A stretch of 8,323 bases of DNA from Anaerolineales bacterium UBA1136 (GTDB taxonomy: Bacteria > Chloroflexota > Anaerolineae > Anaerolineales > UBA11657), in NCBI GenBank assembly GCA_002311455.1, contig DCAJ01000103.1, forward strand, positions 1,372 through 9,694, in the 5' to 3' direction. This document shows, piece after piece, positions 1 to 6,852 of the stretch. A model generated the notes under the pieces. It was not told the DNA's origin. It saw only the letters and a program-made list of their open reading frames with translations, and ran no database searches. The translations under genes were made by a program, and so were the position numbers. Numbering within the stretch: the first letter of the stretch is position 1; each line of letters starts with the position of its first letter.

Positions 1-880
1 CATCTTTATTAATAGCAACAATAACTTTTGCGGTACGCATTCCAGCTTGATGCTGTATAGCACCTGATATACCACATGCAATATACAAATCTGGACTCAC
101 TGTTTTCCCAGTTTGTCCTACCTGATGATCATAAGGTATCCATCCAGAATCAACAGCAGCACGACTTGCTCCTACCGCTGCGTTAAGAACACTCGCTAGC
201 TCACGTACTGGCTCGAAACCCTCAGGTCCTCCTACACCACGTCCTCCGGATACAACAATGTTTGCGTCAGTAAGACTGACATCATGATCTGAAGCATCAT
301 AGCCGCGCACTTTTACCACGATATCAGATTCGGACAGCACAGCTTCAACCTCTATAATTTCAGCCGTTTCATCACATTCCTCCGCCTTAGAAAATGCTCG
401 CGGTCGCAAACTGATTATCTGAGGACGCAAACTATCGAATGAAACCTTTGCATGCAATTTACCTGCGTATACAGGACGTGTTACTTGTGCGTACCCTCCT
501 TCAATATTCACATCAATACCATCTGTAACAACCCCCACTCCTAGCTCAATACTAAGAAATGCAGTAAGGTCACGACCTCTGCTAGTTGCAGGTACAAGAA
601 TAACTTGAGGTTCATATTCCTCGTACAATTTTGCTGCTAGAGCCCCACATGCCTCAACCCGAAAATCTTCCATAGTGGGATCATCGCATGCAAGAATGAC
701 ATCAGAACCATACTTCGCGACCTCACGCACCAAATCGTCTATTTGATGACCAAATACAAGCGCAGCAACTCCAGTATCCAATTTAGATGAAATCGACTTG
801 GCGACACTCATAGCCTCCCAAGCAGCTCCAAGAGCATTTCCTCTAAAATGATCTATGTATATCCAAACACCAGACCCCAT
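1..880 (-). CDS. etfA: Electron transfer flavoprotein subunit alpha (3' end cut off by window edge)
   Basis: This is the alpha subunit of the soluble ETF heterodimer, which carries FAD and passes electrons from flavin dehydrogenases (for example acyl-CoA dehydrogenases) to ETF:quinone oxidoreductase or a similar acceptor. I translated 293 codons from ATG at 880; the frame stays open to base 1. The C-terminal FAD domain is clear: SGGRGVGG with R214, GASRAAVD with S239, VGQTGK at 254-259, and the family signature LYIACGISGAIQH at 265-277. The last visible residues, VIVAINKD, normally precede the final 25-30 residues, so only the extreme C-terminus is missing. The start is supported by AAGGTG five bases upstream, inside the end of etfB. 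The etfB stop and etfA start overlap as TGATG, which indicates translational coupling. No N-terminal ferredoxin-like extension is present. Family assignment is very secure; the dehydrogenase partner is unknown. Confidence 0.96.
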   Translation of the reverse strand, partial: MGSGVWIYIDHFRGNALGAAWEAMSVAKSISSKLDTGVAALVFGHQIDDLVREVAKYGSDVILACDDPTMEDFRVEACGALAAKLYEEYEPQVILVPATSRGRDLTAFLSIELGVGVVTDGIDVNIEGGYAQVTRPVYAGKLHAKVSFDSLRPQIISLRPRAFSKAEECDETAEIIEVEAVLSESDIVVKVRGYDASDHDVSLTDANIVVSGGRGVGGPEGFEPVRELASVLNAAVGASRAAVDSGWIPYDHQVGQTGKTVSPDLYIACGISGAIQHQAGMRTAKVIVAINKD

Positions 881-1674
881 CAGATCACCTTGTCTTCGAT
901 TAGTTTATCAACCAGTCGCACTGCTATAGAAGCCATATTCGTACCTTCCAACAGCTCGACATTTGTACTTTTCTTAGGTATTTCTTGAATTTCAGACCAA
1001 TTCACCGAACCATTGTGATTGCTCGCGTGTTCATCACCTAACTCAAGATCATTTAGTCTTAAGACTTGTATTTCAGCTTTATTAGCCTTACGTATGCCTA
1101 CAAACGACGGATAACGAGGCTCGTTAATTTCTTTTACTACGCTAATTACAGCAGGTAGTTTGCCAGTGCAATGCTGACGACCTTCTTCCAACAATCGCTT
1201 CACACTTATGTTTGAGTTTTCAATATCAATTTCAGATAGTTCAGCCACATAGCTAAAACCTGGCCAACCTAAAGCGTGAGCTACAGACATAGGCACAAGT
1301 CCAGTATCACCATCAATCGCCTGCTTACCGAAAAAAACTAGTAGAACATTGTCTATTCTTGCAATGGCTCTAGATATAACAAGAGCTGTAAAACGAGTAT
1401 CGTAAGACTCCGAGGATTCTTCTGATATCAGAATACCATGATCACATCCCATAGCAATTGCAGTTTTCAATGCTTCCGTTGAGCTTTCCGGTCCCATTGT
1501 TAACGCAGTGACACTACCACCAAATTTTTCCTTAACTCTTAGAGCTTCCTCAATTGCATACTCATCCCAGGGATTGATGACCATTGGCGCATCCCCCCAG
1601 CTTACCTGTCCGTTTTCCACTAACATGGTTGCTGCACTATCCGGAGTATGTTTAATGCAAACTACAAGGTGCAA
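880..1674 (-). CDS. etfB: Electron transfer flavoprotein subunit beta
   Basis: This is the beta subunit of ETF, which binds AMP (or a second FAD in bifurcating versions) and docks the partner dehydrogenase. The 264-residue protein has the usual family length. It opens with the typical LVVCIKHTPDS strand, continues with NPWDEYAIEEAL near residues 34-45, has the nucleotide loop GKQAIDGDTG near 114-123, and ends its core with the ETF-beta signature region EINEPRYPSFVGIRKANK near 181-198. The start codon is TTG, chosen because a strong AGGAGG lies five bases upstream and the next residues match the family N-terminus. It is first in an etfBA operon and overlaps etfA by one base. The nucleotide loop has Leu and Pro where many homologues have Gln and Gly (GDTAQVGP-like), so the bound nucleotide cannot be assigned from sequence. 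Identity is secure. Confidence 0.96.
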   Translation of the reverse strand: MHLVVCIKHTPDSAATMLVENGQVSWGDAPMVINPWDEYAIEEALRVKEKFGGSVTALTMGPESSTEALKTAIAMGCDHGILISEESSESYDTRFTALVISRAIARIDNVLLVFFGKQAIDGDTGLVPMSVAHALGWPGFSYVAELSEIDIENSNISVKRLLEEGRQHCTGKLPAVISVVKEINEPRYPSFVGIRKANKAEIQVLRLNDLELGDEHASNHNGSVNWSEIQEIPKKSTNVELLEGTNMASIAVRLVDKLIEDKVI

Positions 1675-1679
1675 ATCAC

Positions 1680-1685
1680 CCTCCT
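1680..1685 (-). promoter_or_regulatory. Shine-Dalgarno AGGAGG deciding the TTG start of etfB
   Basis: On the minus strand AGGAGG ends five bases before TTG at 1674-1672. No ATG or GTG is better placed, and the protein N-terminus following the TTG matches the ETF-beta family, so this site fixes a non-ATG start. Confidence 0.8.
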
Positions 1686-1725
1686 AACAAACTATATTTG
1701 TAGGAAATATCTCGCAAATTCTACC

Positions 1726-1755
1726 ACATGTAATATACTGCTCCATATTATATGT
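1726..1755. repeat. 11-bp inverted repeat in the etfBA/HIT divergent promoter region (operator-like)
   Basis: The arms are ACATGTAATAT (1726-1736) and ATATTATATGT (1745-1755), separated by eight bases. Ten of eleven positions pair; the exception would be a G-U pair in RNA. The repeat spans the predicted -10 box and start point of etfBA, the position where a dimeric repressor would typically bind. The arms are AT-rich, so chance is possible, but the length is well beyond the background elsewhere in the window. Confidence 0.5.
1747..1752 (-). promoter_or_regulatory. Putative -10 box for the etfBA operon
   Basis: The minus strand reads TATAAT, a perfect sigma-70-type -10 box. It would start transcription near 1740 and give a leader of about 65 bases before etfB. 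No good -35 hexamer lies at 16-18 bases; CAATTT at 1771-1776 is the nearest weak match. The box lies inside the right arm of the inverted repeat at 1726-1755. On the plus strand the overlapping TATTAT (1746-1751) could serve the HIT gene. Prediction from sequence only. Confidence 0.4.
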
Positions 1756-1808
1756 TAGTCTCTCATGTTAAAATTGAATTCAAACTAGATCAATGGAGCA
1801 AAATTGAT

Positions 1809-2150
1809 ATGAACTGTATATTTTGTCAAATAGTAAGTGGTGAAATGCCCGGAGAGATAGTGTTACGCAATGAACATATATGTGCGTTTCGAGACATTCA
1901 TCCAGCAGCGCCTAAGCACGTTCTCATAGTACCAAACAGACACCTTGCTTCAACTGAAGAACTGAGCCGCAATGATAGTGGAATTGCCGCAGAACTTCTA
2001 CTAGCAGTAAAAGAGGTTGCAAAATTAGAAGGAATAAGTGAAACTGGATACCGGATAATAGCAAACTGTGGATCACATGGTCGACAGGAAGTGAAACATC
2101 TGCATATTCATGTACTGGGTGGCGCTCCCATGAGGCACGGATTAGGTTAA
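1809..2150 (+). CDS. hinT: HIT-family (HinT-like) nucleotide-binding protein
   Basis: This is a small histidine-triad protein of the Hint branch; such enzymes hydrolyse purine nucleoside phosphoramidates and act as homodimers in the cytoplasm. From ATG 1809 it is 113 residues, the usual Hint length. It begins MNCIFCQIVSGEMPGEIV, with the Cys3/Cys6 pair that helps bind zinc in many Hint proteins, followed by AFRDIHPAAPKHVLIVP near 26-42. The catalytic triad HLHIHV places histidines at 97, 99 and 101, followed by LGG. An upstream in-frame ATG at 1752 would add 19 residues with no family counterpart; 1809 is preferred because GGAG lies ten bases upstream and the family begins there. It is divergent from etfBA and has its own short promoter region. 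The Hint assignment is strong; the true substrate is unknown. Confidence 0.93.
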   Translation: MNCIFCQIVSGEMPGEIVLRNEHICAFRDIHPAAPKHVLIVPNRHLASTEELSRNDSGIAAELLLAVKEVAKLEGISETGYRIIANCGSHGRQEVKHLHIHVLGGAPMRHGLG

Positions 2151-2158
2151 TTGCGACA

Positions 2159-2167
2159 TGCTATAAT
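2159..2167 (+). promoter_or_regulatory. Putative extended -10 promoter upstream of pgpH
   Basis: TGCTATAAT is a perfect extended -10 element (TG, one base, then TATAAT), which can work without a -35 box. It begins eight bases after the stop of the HIT gene and would give a leader of about 110 bases before pgpH. It competes as a prediction with the second -10 box at 2225-2230. Confidence 0.4.
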
Positions 2168-2201
2168 CAAATAATGGTATGCACAAGTACATTTGATAGG
2201 T

Positions 2202-2230
2202 GTGATAACCAATATCATAAATCTTATAAT
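2202..2230 (+). promoter_or_regulatory. Putative sigma-70-type promoter for the pgpH-ybeY-pepA cluster
   Basis: GTGATA (2202-2207, four of six to TTGACA) is followed after 17 bases by a perfect TATAAT (2225-2230). The start point would fall near 2237, about 50 bases before pgpH. An inverted repeat TGATA-N5-TATCA (2203-2217) overlaps the -35 box and spacer and could be an operator. Prediction only. Confidence 0.5.
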
Positions 2231-2286
2231 TAATGGACAAAAGACAATCCTATGTCTCTTTCCGTAAGCCCTAGATATCAAAGGTC

Positions 2287-4413
2287 ATGACGACAAAGAA
2301 TTCATCGTGGTACGCAGCTAAACCGTCGATAGTAGCAGCAATATTTTCTCTTGCTGCTCTTGCTATTATAGTTATTCCACTTGGTGAAAATACTGAGTTA
2401 GACTTAGAAGTTGGTGATCCAGTTCCATTTGACATAGTGGCACCGCGTTCACAGACATACATCAGTGTGTTACAAACAGATAGTGCAAAAGCTGCAGCTG
2501 AAACATCTGTATCAAGAATCTATGACCCTCCCGATACCCGTCTGTCTCGTCAACAAGTCTCATCTGCAAAATTGGCAATCGCATTCATTAATTTGACGCG
2601 CTCTGACAAACTGTCAAACACTCGTCAAAAGCAACAAGAATTAACCAAACTGGGTAATATCAGTCTTGCTGATGATATGCAGATTCAATTGATTAAAATT
2701 GAAGATTCACGGTGGATTATTGTCCAAGAGGAAATTATTAGGGTGATAGAAAATGTCATGAGTGAGCCAATTCAGGAAGACCAAATGGAAAAGACCAGAC
2801 AACGTATACCAGTACTTGTTAGTGTGGAGCTTAGCCTAGATGAAGTAGAGTTAGCAGCAGCATTAGTCCAAAAATTTGTTATTCCAAATTCTTTATACAA
2901 TGAGGTTGCCACTAGTAAAGCGCGCGATGCTAGTGTAGCTGCGGTAGAACCGGTAGAACAGGATTTTGCTCAAGGACAGACAATTATAGCTCGTGGTAAT
3001 GTTGTTACTGCTGAGGACCTGGAAGCCATGACTGCTTTGAACATGCTAGAACCACAGCGTAATTTGTTTGAACGATATTTTCCCCCATTCACTGCAATAA
3101 TTTTAGTTGTCGCTACAATGACACTTTATCTGCTAAGGACGCAACCAAGTTTTTTATATCGTACAAGACACATGTTGTTCGTTGTTCTATTATCACTTGC
3201 TTTTCTTTTTGCTGCCCAATTTATTATTCCACAAAGACTTGTGCTACCTTTCTTGTTTCCAGCTGCTACGCTTGGAATGCTTATAGCTGTTGGTCTAGGA
3301 ACAGATTTGGGCTTAATTGTTTCTACACTTTTTGTAGTGTTTGTTGCAATAATTTCTGACGGCCGTATAGAAATAGTAATATATCATCTGGCTGGACCAA
3401 TGGTAGCAATATTGTCTTTAGGTAAAGCTGAACGAGTAAACAGTTTCCTTCTAGCTGGTTTAGCTACTGCTGCGGCAAATTCTGCTGTAAGGATAGCATT
3501 CCGGTTTAATGATCCGACTATTGATGTCCTTGGTCTAAGCACCTTATTAGGCGCAAGCATTGCGAATGGTGCCATCTCAGGTGCTCTCACTTTGACTGGA
3601 TTATTTCTGTTAGGATATGTGTTTGATATTACTACATCTTTACAGCTAGTTGAGCTATCAAGACCGAATCATCCATTATTGGTAAGATTGCTCCGAACTG
3701 CACCTGGCACTTATCAACATAGTTTGCATGTGGCTAATCTAGCAGAACAGGCTGCAAGAAATATTGGTGCAAATACTATGCTGGTCAGAGTCAGCGCGCT
3801 GTTTCATGACATAGGTAAGACAACTAATCCGGCATATTTTGTTGAAAACCAAGTAGAAGGCAGGAATCCACACACAAATATGGATCCTCAGACTAGCAGC
3901 GGTGTCATAATAGCACATGTAACAGATGGAGATACTATGGCTAAGAAGCATAGATTACCTACAGTAATCCGTGATGCAATCCTTGAACACCATGGCACCA
4001 CCGTAACCAGATATCAGTACAATAATGCAATCAAGCTAGTGGAAGAGACTGGCGACGAGGTTGACATCTCAAAGTTTACCTATCCAGGACCCAAACCCCA
4101 AAGTCCAGAAACTGCTTTGCTGATGCTGGCTGACGGATGTGAAGCCAAAACTAAAGCTGACAACCCGTCTACCACAGAGGAAATAGATGAGATAGTTCGA
4201 TTCATAATTAACCGCAGGCTAAAACAGGGACAACTTGATGAATGCGATCTATCTTTGACAGATTTGGGTAAGGTGCGAGAGTCATTTGTGACAACACTAA
4301 GAGGATACTTCCATAACCGGCTGAAATATCCGTCTGAATCAACACTTGAAGGACCTATTGTAGAAAAACTTGATGAGCCAATAGAGGCCCATGAAATTAC
4401 TTCTTCTGAGTAA
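2287..4413 (+). CDS. pgpH: 7TM-HD cyclic-di-AMP phosphodiesterase, PgpH family
   Basis: This is a membrane HD-domain phosphodiesterase that hydrolyses c-di-AMP to pApA in the cytoplasm. The 708-residue layout is complete: an N-terminal anchor (about 12-32), an extracytoplasmic 7TMR-HDED-type region (about 40-260), seven hydrophobic segments between about 264 and 447, then the HD domain. Metal-ligand candidates are H478, H507-D508 in HDIGK, H544, H568-H569 in LEHHG, and D616 in LADG; the whole set expected of the family is present, so the enzyme should be active. A C-terminal acidic tail follows residue 680. ATG 2287 is the first start after an in-frame TAG at 2272. The only purine patch, AAGG, is two bases from the ATG, too close for a normal Shine-Dalgarno. 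ybeY follows after 12 bases, a pairing known from many bacteria, though usually with phoH upstream; here a HIT gene precedes instead. Confidence 0.95.
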   Translation: MTTKNSSWYAAKPSIVAAIFSLAALAIIVIPLGENTELDLEVGDPVPFDIVAPRSQTYISVLQTDSAKAAAETSVSRIYDPPDTRLSRQQVSSAKLAIAFINLTRSDKLSNTRQKQQELTKLGNISLADDMQIQLIKIEDSRWIIVQEEIIRVIENVMSEPIQEDQMEKTRQRIPVLVSVELSLDEVELAAALVQKFVIPNSLYNEVATSKARDASVAAVEPVEQDFAQGQTIIARGNVVTAEDLEAMTALNMLEPQRNLFERYFPPFTAIILVVATMTLYLLRTQPSFLYRTRHMLFVVLLSLAFLFAAQFIIPQRLVLPFLFPAATLGMLIAVGLGTDLGLIVSTLFVVFVAIISDGRIEIVIYHLAGPMVAILSLGKAERVNSFLLAGLATAAANSAVRIAFRFNDPTIDVLGLSTLLGASIANGAISGALTLTGLFLLGYVFDITTSLQLVELSRPNHPLLVRLLRTAPGTYQHSLHVANLAEQAARNIGANTMLVRVSALFHDIGKTTNPAYFVENQVEGRNPHTNMDPQTSSGVIIAHVTDGDTMAKKHRLPTVIRDAILEHHGTTVTRYQYNNAIKLVEETGDEVDISKFTYPGPKPQSPETALLMLADGCEAKTKADNPSTTEEIDEIVRFIINRRLKQGQLDECDLSLTDLGKVRESFVTTLRGYFHNRLKYPSESTLEGPIVEKLDEPIEAHEITSSE

Positions 4414-4425
4414 CAAATAACTACC

Positions 4426-4899
4426 GTGCCATACTCATACTATATTAGTACGCGCATTTATCCTAGCTCAGAATTTCACGCATCTATTCCAGTCAATCGC
4501 GCCAAATTGCGTTCCGCTGCTGAAGCAACATTGGCCAATAGATATGCTGACCCAGGTTCAGAAATATGCATAGTGCTTAGTACAGATTCGTATTTGAATG
4601 AACTAAACAATAAGTACTCAGGAATCGATACAGCAACTGATGTACTCAGCTTTCCTTCGGAAAACAAAAATCAGTATTTAGGTGATATTATATTGTCTAC
4701 TCAGTACGCTGCCCGCACAGCTAATGGAGAAGGTCATAGTGCAAATGAAGAACTTCAACTTCTGACGATCCACGGTACGCTGCACTTACTCGGCTATGAC
4801 CACAACACTCCTGATAAGCATAAGGTAATGTGGGATATACAAACGGAAATATTGTCTAATCTGGATATTGATATCACTTATCCAAGTAGGAGTACATAA
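4426..4899 (+). CDS. ybeY: Endoribonuclease YbeY (rRNA maturation factor)
   Basis: YbeY is a zinc-dependent single-strand endoribonuclease needed for 16S rRNA 3'-end maturation and ribosome quality control. The 157-residue protein has the usual length. The zinc motif HGTLHLLGYDH gives ligands H116, H120 and H126. The conserved TDVLSFP lies at 71-77 and GDI at 86-88. The start is GTG, twelve bases after the pgpH stop, with no Shine-Dalgarno; no ATG lies near, and the next in-frame Met is far inside the domain. Expression therefore probably relies on translational coupling to pgpH. The N-terminal 20 residues are not conserved-looking, so a slightly later start cannot be excluded. Identity is secure. 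Confidence 0.95.
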   Translation: MPYSYYISTRIYPSSEFHASIPVNRAKLRSAAEATLANRYADPGSEICIVLSTDSYLNELNNKYSGIDTATDVLSFPSENKNQYLGDIILSTQYAARTANGEGHSANEELQLLTIHGTLHLLGYDHNTPDKHKVMWDIQTEILSNLDIDITYPSRST

Positions 4900-4931
4900 A
4901 CCAGACTGTACTGAGTAAATTATTGGATAAT

Positions 4932-4937
4932 AGGAGG
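4932..4937 (+). promoter_or_regulatory. Strong Shine-Dalgarno AGGAGG of pepA
   Basis: AGGAGG lies eight bases before ATG 4946. It contrasts with the absent or poor sites of the two genes upstream in the same cluster, suggesting that pepA is translated independently even when co-transcribed. Confidence 0.8.
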
Positions 4938-4945
4938 AAACAACT

Positions 4946-6460
4946 ATGGAATTTAGCACAATCAGCAATAATATTGTAGAGCAGGATCTCGACACAATCA
5001 TACTAAGTGTTTTTGAATCAGATGATTCGCTCAAGGGATTAGTACTCGACGTAGATGTAGCACTAAATGGGTCTATATCAGCAATACTTAGTCGCGGAGA
5101 CCATAAGGGCAAACTACGAGAAGTCACTGTTATATACACAAGTGGACAGATACCGACCCATAGAATAATTTTAGTCGGGTTGGGGCCAGAAAAAGATTTC
5201 AATGTGGATTGCATAAGGCATGCTTCAGCCGCTGCAGCCGTGCGTGCACGACAACTTGGAGCATGTAATGTAGCTTCAATCATACATGGTATTGAACAAT
5301 CTACAATATCAGCTAAAGATGCAGTGCGTGCAGCTACAGAAGGGACAATGCTCGCCCTATATGCATTTAATAAATATAAGAGTGAAAATGAGCTTGGTCA
5401 GATAGAATCAGTATCATTTATGAAATCAGAAGGCATCAAATCAGAAGATTTAGTAGAAGGCATAGAGCAAGGTAATATAATTAGCAATTCCGTACACCTG
5501 GCACGCGACCTTGTTAATGAACCACCTAACATTTGTACTCCAGCATTTCTAGCTGAACAAGCTAGGCAAATAGGTGCTAATTCCAACACTGATGTAAGTA
5601 TTCTCACTGAACCAGAAATTGAAGACTTAAATATGGGAGCGTTTCTTAGCGTAGGTAGAGGTAGTACTAGAAAACCTCGGTTTATTGTGATCGAATACAA
5701 CAAGAAACTTCTGGATAAAGTTCAGCCACTAGTATTAGTAGGTAAAGCTATTACATTTGACACAGGCGGATATTCACTGAAATCTGCTTCTGGCATGTCA
5801 ACTATGAAGTGTGATATGGCTGGTGGTGCAGCAGTAATAGGAGCTTTACAAGCCGCGGGTCAATTGAAAGTGCCATACCCAGTAATAGGGTTGATTCCTG
5901 CAACAGAAAATATGGTTAGTGGAACAGCAAGCCATCCATCAGACGTAGTAAGTGCATCCAATGGCACAACCATTGAGATTGTAAACACTGACGCGGAAGG
6001 TCGTCTAATACTTGCAGACGCACTAGTTTACGCTGCTAAGTACAATCCAAAGCATGTAATTGACCTCGCTACACTCACAGGGTCAGCCACCGTAGCCCTA
6101 GGCGAGGGAAGTGCTGCAGCACTATTTGCTAATAAAACTAGCCTCGCAGAACAGCTTTTGACAGCCAGCGAATCCAGTGGGGAACGAATATGGCGCATGC
6201 CACTGTACCCAGAATACACTGATTGGATGAGATCAAGTGACGTGGCAGACTTACGTAATAGTACCGACAAACGTAACACTGGAATCGGCACATCTGCAGC
6301 ATTTCTTCAAGAGTTCACAGAAGGGTATAGCTGGGCTCACATAGACATAGCACCTATGGCATTTCTCCCAAGCAATGGAGTGATAAAAAGACTGGGTCCA
6401 GCAGGTGCTACTGGGTTTGGGGTAAGACTGCTATCTCATCTAATGCTAGAAGATAGCTAG
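4946..6460 (+). CDS. pepA: Leucyl/cytosol aminopeptidase, M17 family
   Basis: This is a two-metal aminopeptidase that removes N-terminal residues (Leu and others) from peptides, normally as a cytoplasmic hexamer. The 504-residue protein has the usual two-domain plan: a variable N-terminal domain (about 1-165) and the catalytic domain from about 175. Predicted metal ligands and catalytic residues are all present: K267 and D272 in GKAITFDTGG, K279, D290 in MKCDMAGG, and D349, E351 and R353 in the family signature NTDAEGRL. RDLVNEPPN at 187-195 is another family landmark. ATG 4946 is preceded by AGGAGG with eight-base spacing, the best ribosome site on the plus strand. It follows ybeY by 46 bases with no convincing promoter between, so co-transcription with pgpH-ybeY is likely. 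Some PepA proteins also bind DNA, but nothing here shows that. Confidence 0.96.
   Translation: MEFSTISNNIVEQDLDTIILSVFESDDSLKGLVLDVDVALNGSISAILSRGDHKGKLREVTVIYTSGQIPTHRIILVGLGPEKDFNVDCIRHASAAAAVRARQLGACNVASIIHGIEQSTISAKDAVRAATEGTMLALYAFNKYKSENELGQIESVSFMKSEGIKSEDLVEGIEQGNIISNSVHLARDLVNEPPNICTPAFLAEQARQIGANSNTDVSILTEPEIEDLNMGAFLSVGRGSTRKPRFIVIEYNKKLLDKVQPLVLVGKAITFDTGGYSLKSASGMSTMKCDMAGGAAVIGALQAAGQLKVPYPVIGLIPATENMVSGTASHPSDVVSASNGTTIEIVNTDAEGRLILADALVYAAKYNPKHVIDLATLTGSATVALGEGSAAALFANKTSLAEQLLTASESSGERIWRMPLYPEYTDWMRSSDVADLRNSTDKRNTGIGTSAAFLQEFTEGYSWAHIDIAPMAFLPSNGVIKRLGPAGATGFGVRLLSHLMLEDS
6430..6457. terminator. Hairpin at the convergent ends of pepA and the DUF971 gene, possible terminator
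   Basis: GCTATCT (6430-6436) pairs perfectly with AGATAGC (6451-6457). Within them TCTA (6439-6442) pairs with TAGA (6447-6450) around the loop ATGC, leaving a two-base CA bulge. The stem covers the last codons of pepA and stops just before its TAG. No U-run follows on either strand, so it is not a classical intrinsic terminator; it may slow or end transcription from both sides or stabilise the 3' end. No other terminator is visible in the 15-base gap. Confidence 0.35.
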
Positions 6461-6475
6461 AGAAAAATGCAGCAG

Positions 6476-6796
6476 TTAGGAATTCGGTAAACTGAGAGTT
6501 CTAAGATACTCCCAACCGTATATTCCGGTATTGTGACCATCACTCCAATATAGTTTTAAAGCATAGTTTCCAGCCAATTCTACCGAATCAAGAGTAAAGC
6601 TCTTAACAGGATTCAGAACAAAAACCATATCGACAGTGTTCACATTGTTACTTGAATGCTCTTGTCTACATTGCGCACACGGACATGCATCACGCAGTCC
6701 GTCCCAACTATATTCCACACTATTGCCATCGTTCCAGTCTATAACTAAAATCTGACGTTTCTTGTCTAGTTTAATAGACTGTGGGCGAATATACAT
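6476..6796 (-). CDS. DUF971 (GBBH-like N-terminal domain) protein
   Basis: This 106-residue protein consists only of the DUF971 domain, also found at the N-terminus of gamma-butyrobetaine hydroxylase and as a stand-alone protein in many bacteria. Landmarks are WNDG near 21-24, LRDACPCAQCR with C38, C40 and C43, and the C-terminal YWSDGHNTGIYGWEYLR near 83-99 with H88. The three cysteines and this histidine are a plausible zinc-binding set, as in the GBBH N-terminal domain. No hydroxylase domain follows, so it is not a carnitine-synthesis enzyme. Stand-alone members are sometimes encoded near Fe-S or Mrp/ApbC genes, but none lies here and the role is unknown. ATG 6796 has AGGA seven bases upstream. 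It lies 56 bases after the SH3-like gene on the same strand, with no promoter I can recognise between, so the two are probably co-transcribed. Confidence 0.88.
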   Translation of the reverse strand: MYIRPQSIKLDKKRQILVIDWNDGNSVEYSWDGLRDACPCAQCRQEHSSNNVNTVDMVFVLNPVKSFTLDSVELAGNYALKLYWSDGHNTGIYGWEYLRTLSLPNS

Positions 6797-6852
6797 TAAG
6801 TGGTCCTAAACATTTATCCCAGCAAGTTGGTATCAGACGAGTGTAATCAATA

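Noticed and set aside
1752..1808. N-terminal 19-residue extension of the HIT protein from an upstream ATG
   Set aside because: It has no family counterpart, overlaps the divergent promoter region and its palindrome, and lacks a ribosome site; ATG 1809 has GGAG upstream and matches the family start.
4919..4931. Small AT hairpin ATTAT-TGG-ATAAT just before the pepA ribosome site, and GATAAT as a possible -10 box
   Set aside because: Five A-T pairs with a three-base loop are weak, and a -10 box there would start transcription downstream of the AGGAGG, so neither makes sense as a regulatory element.
4786..5283. 165-codon open frame on the minus strand
   Set aside because: It lies antisense to ybeY and the 5' part of pepA, shows no recognisable domain, and both overlapping plus-strand genes are securely identified.
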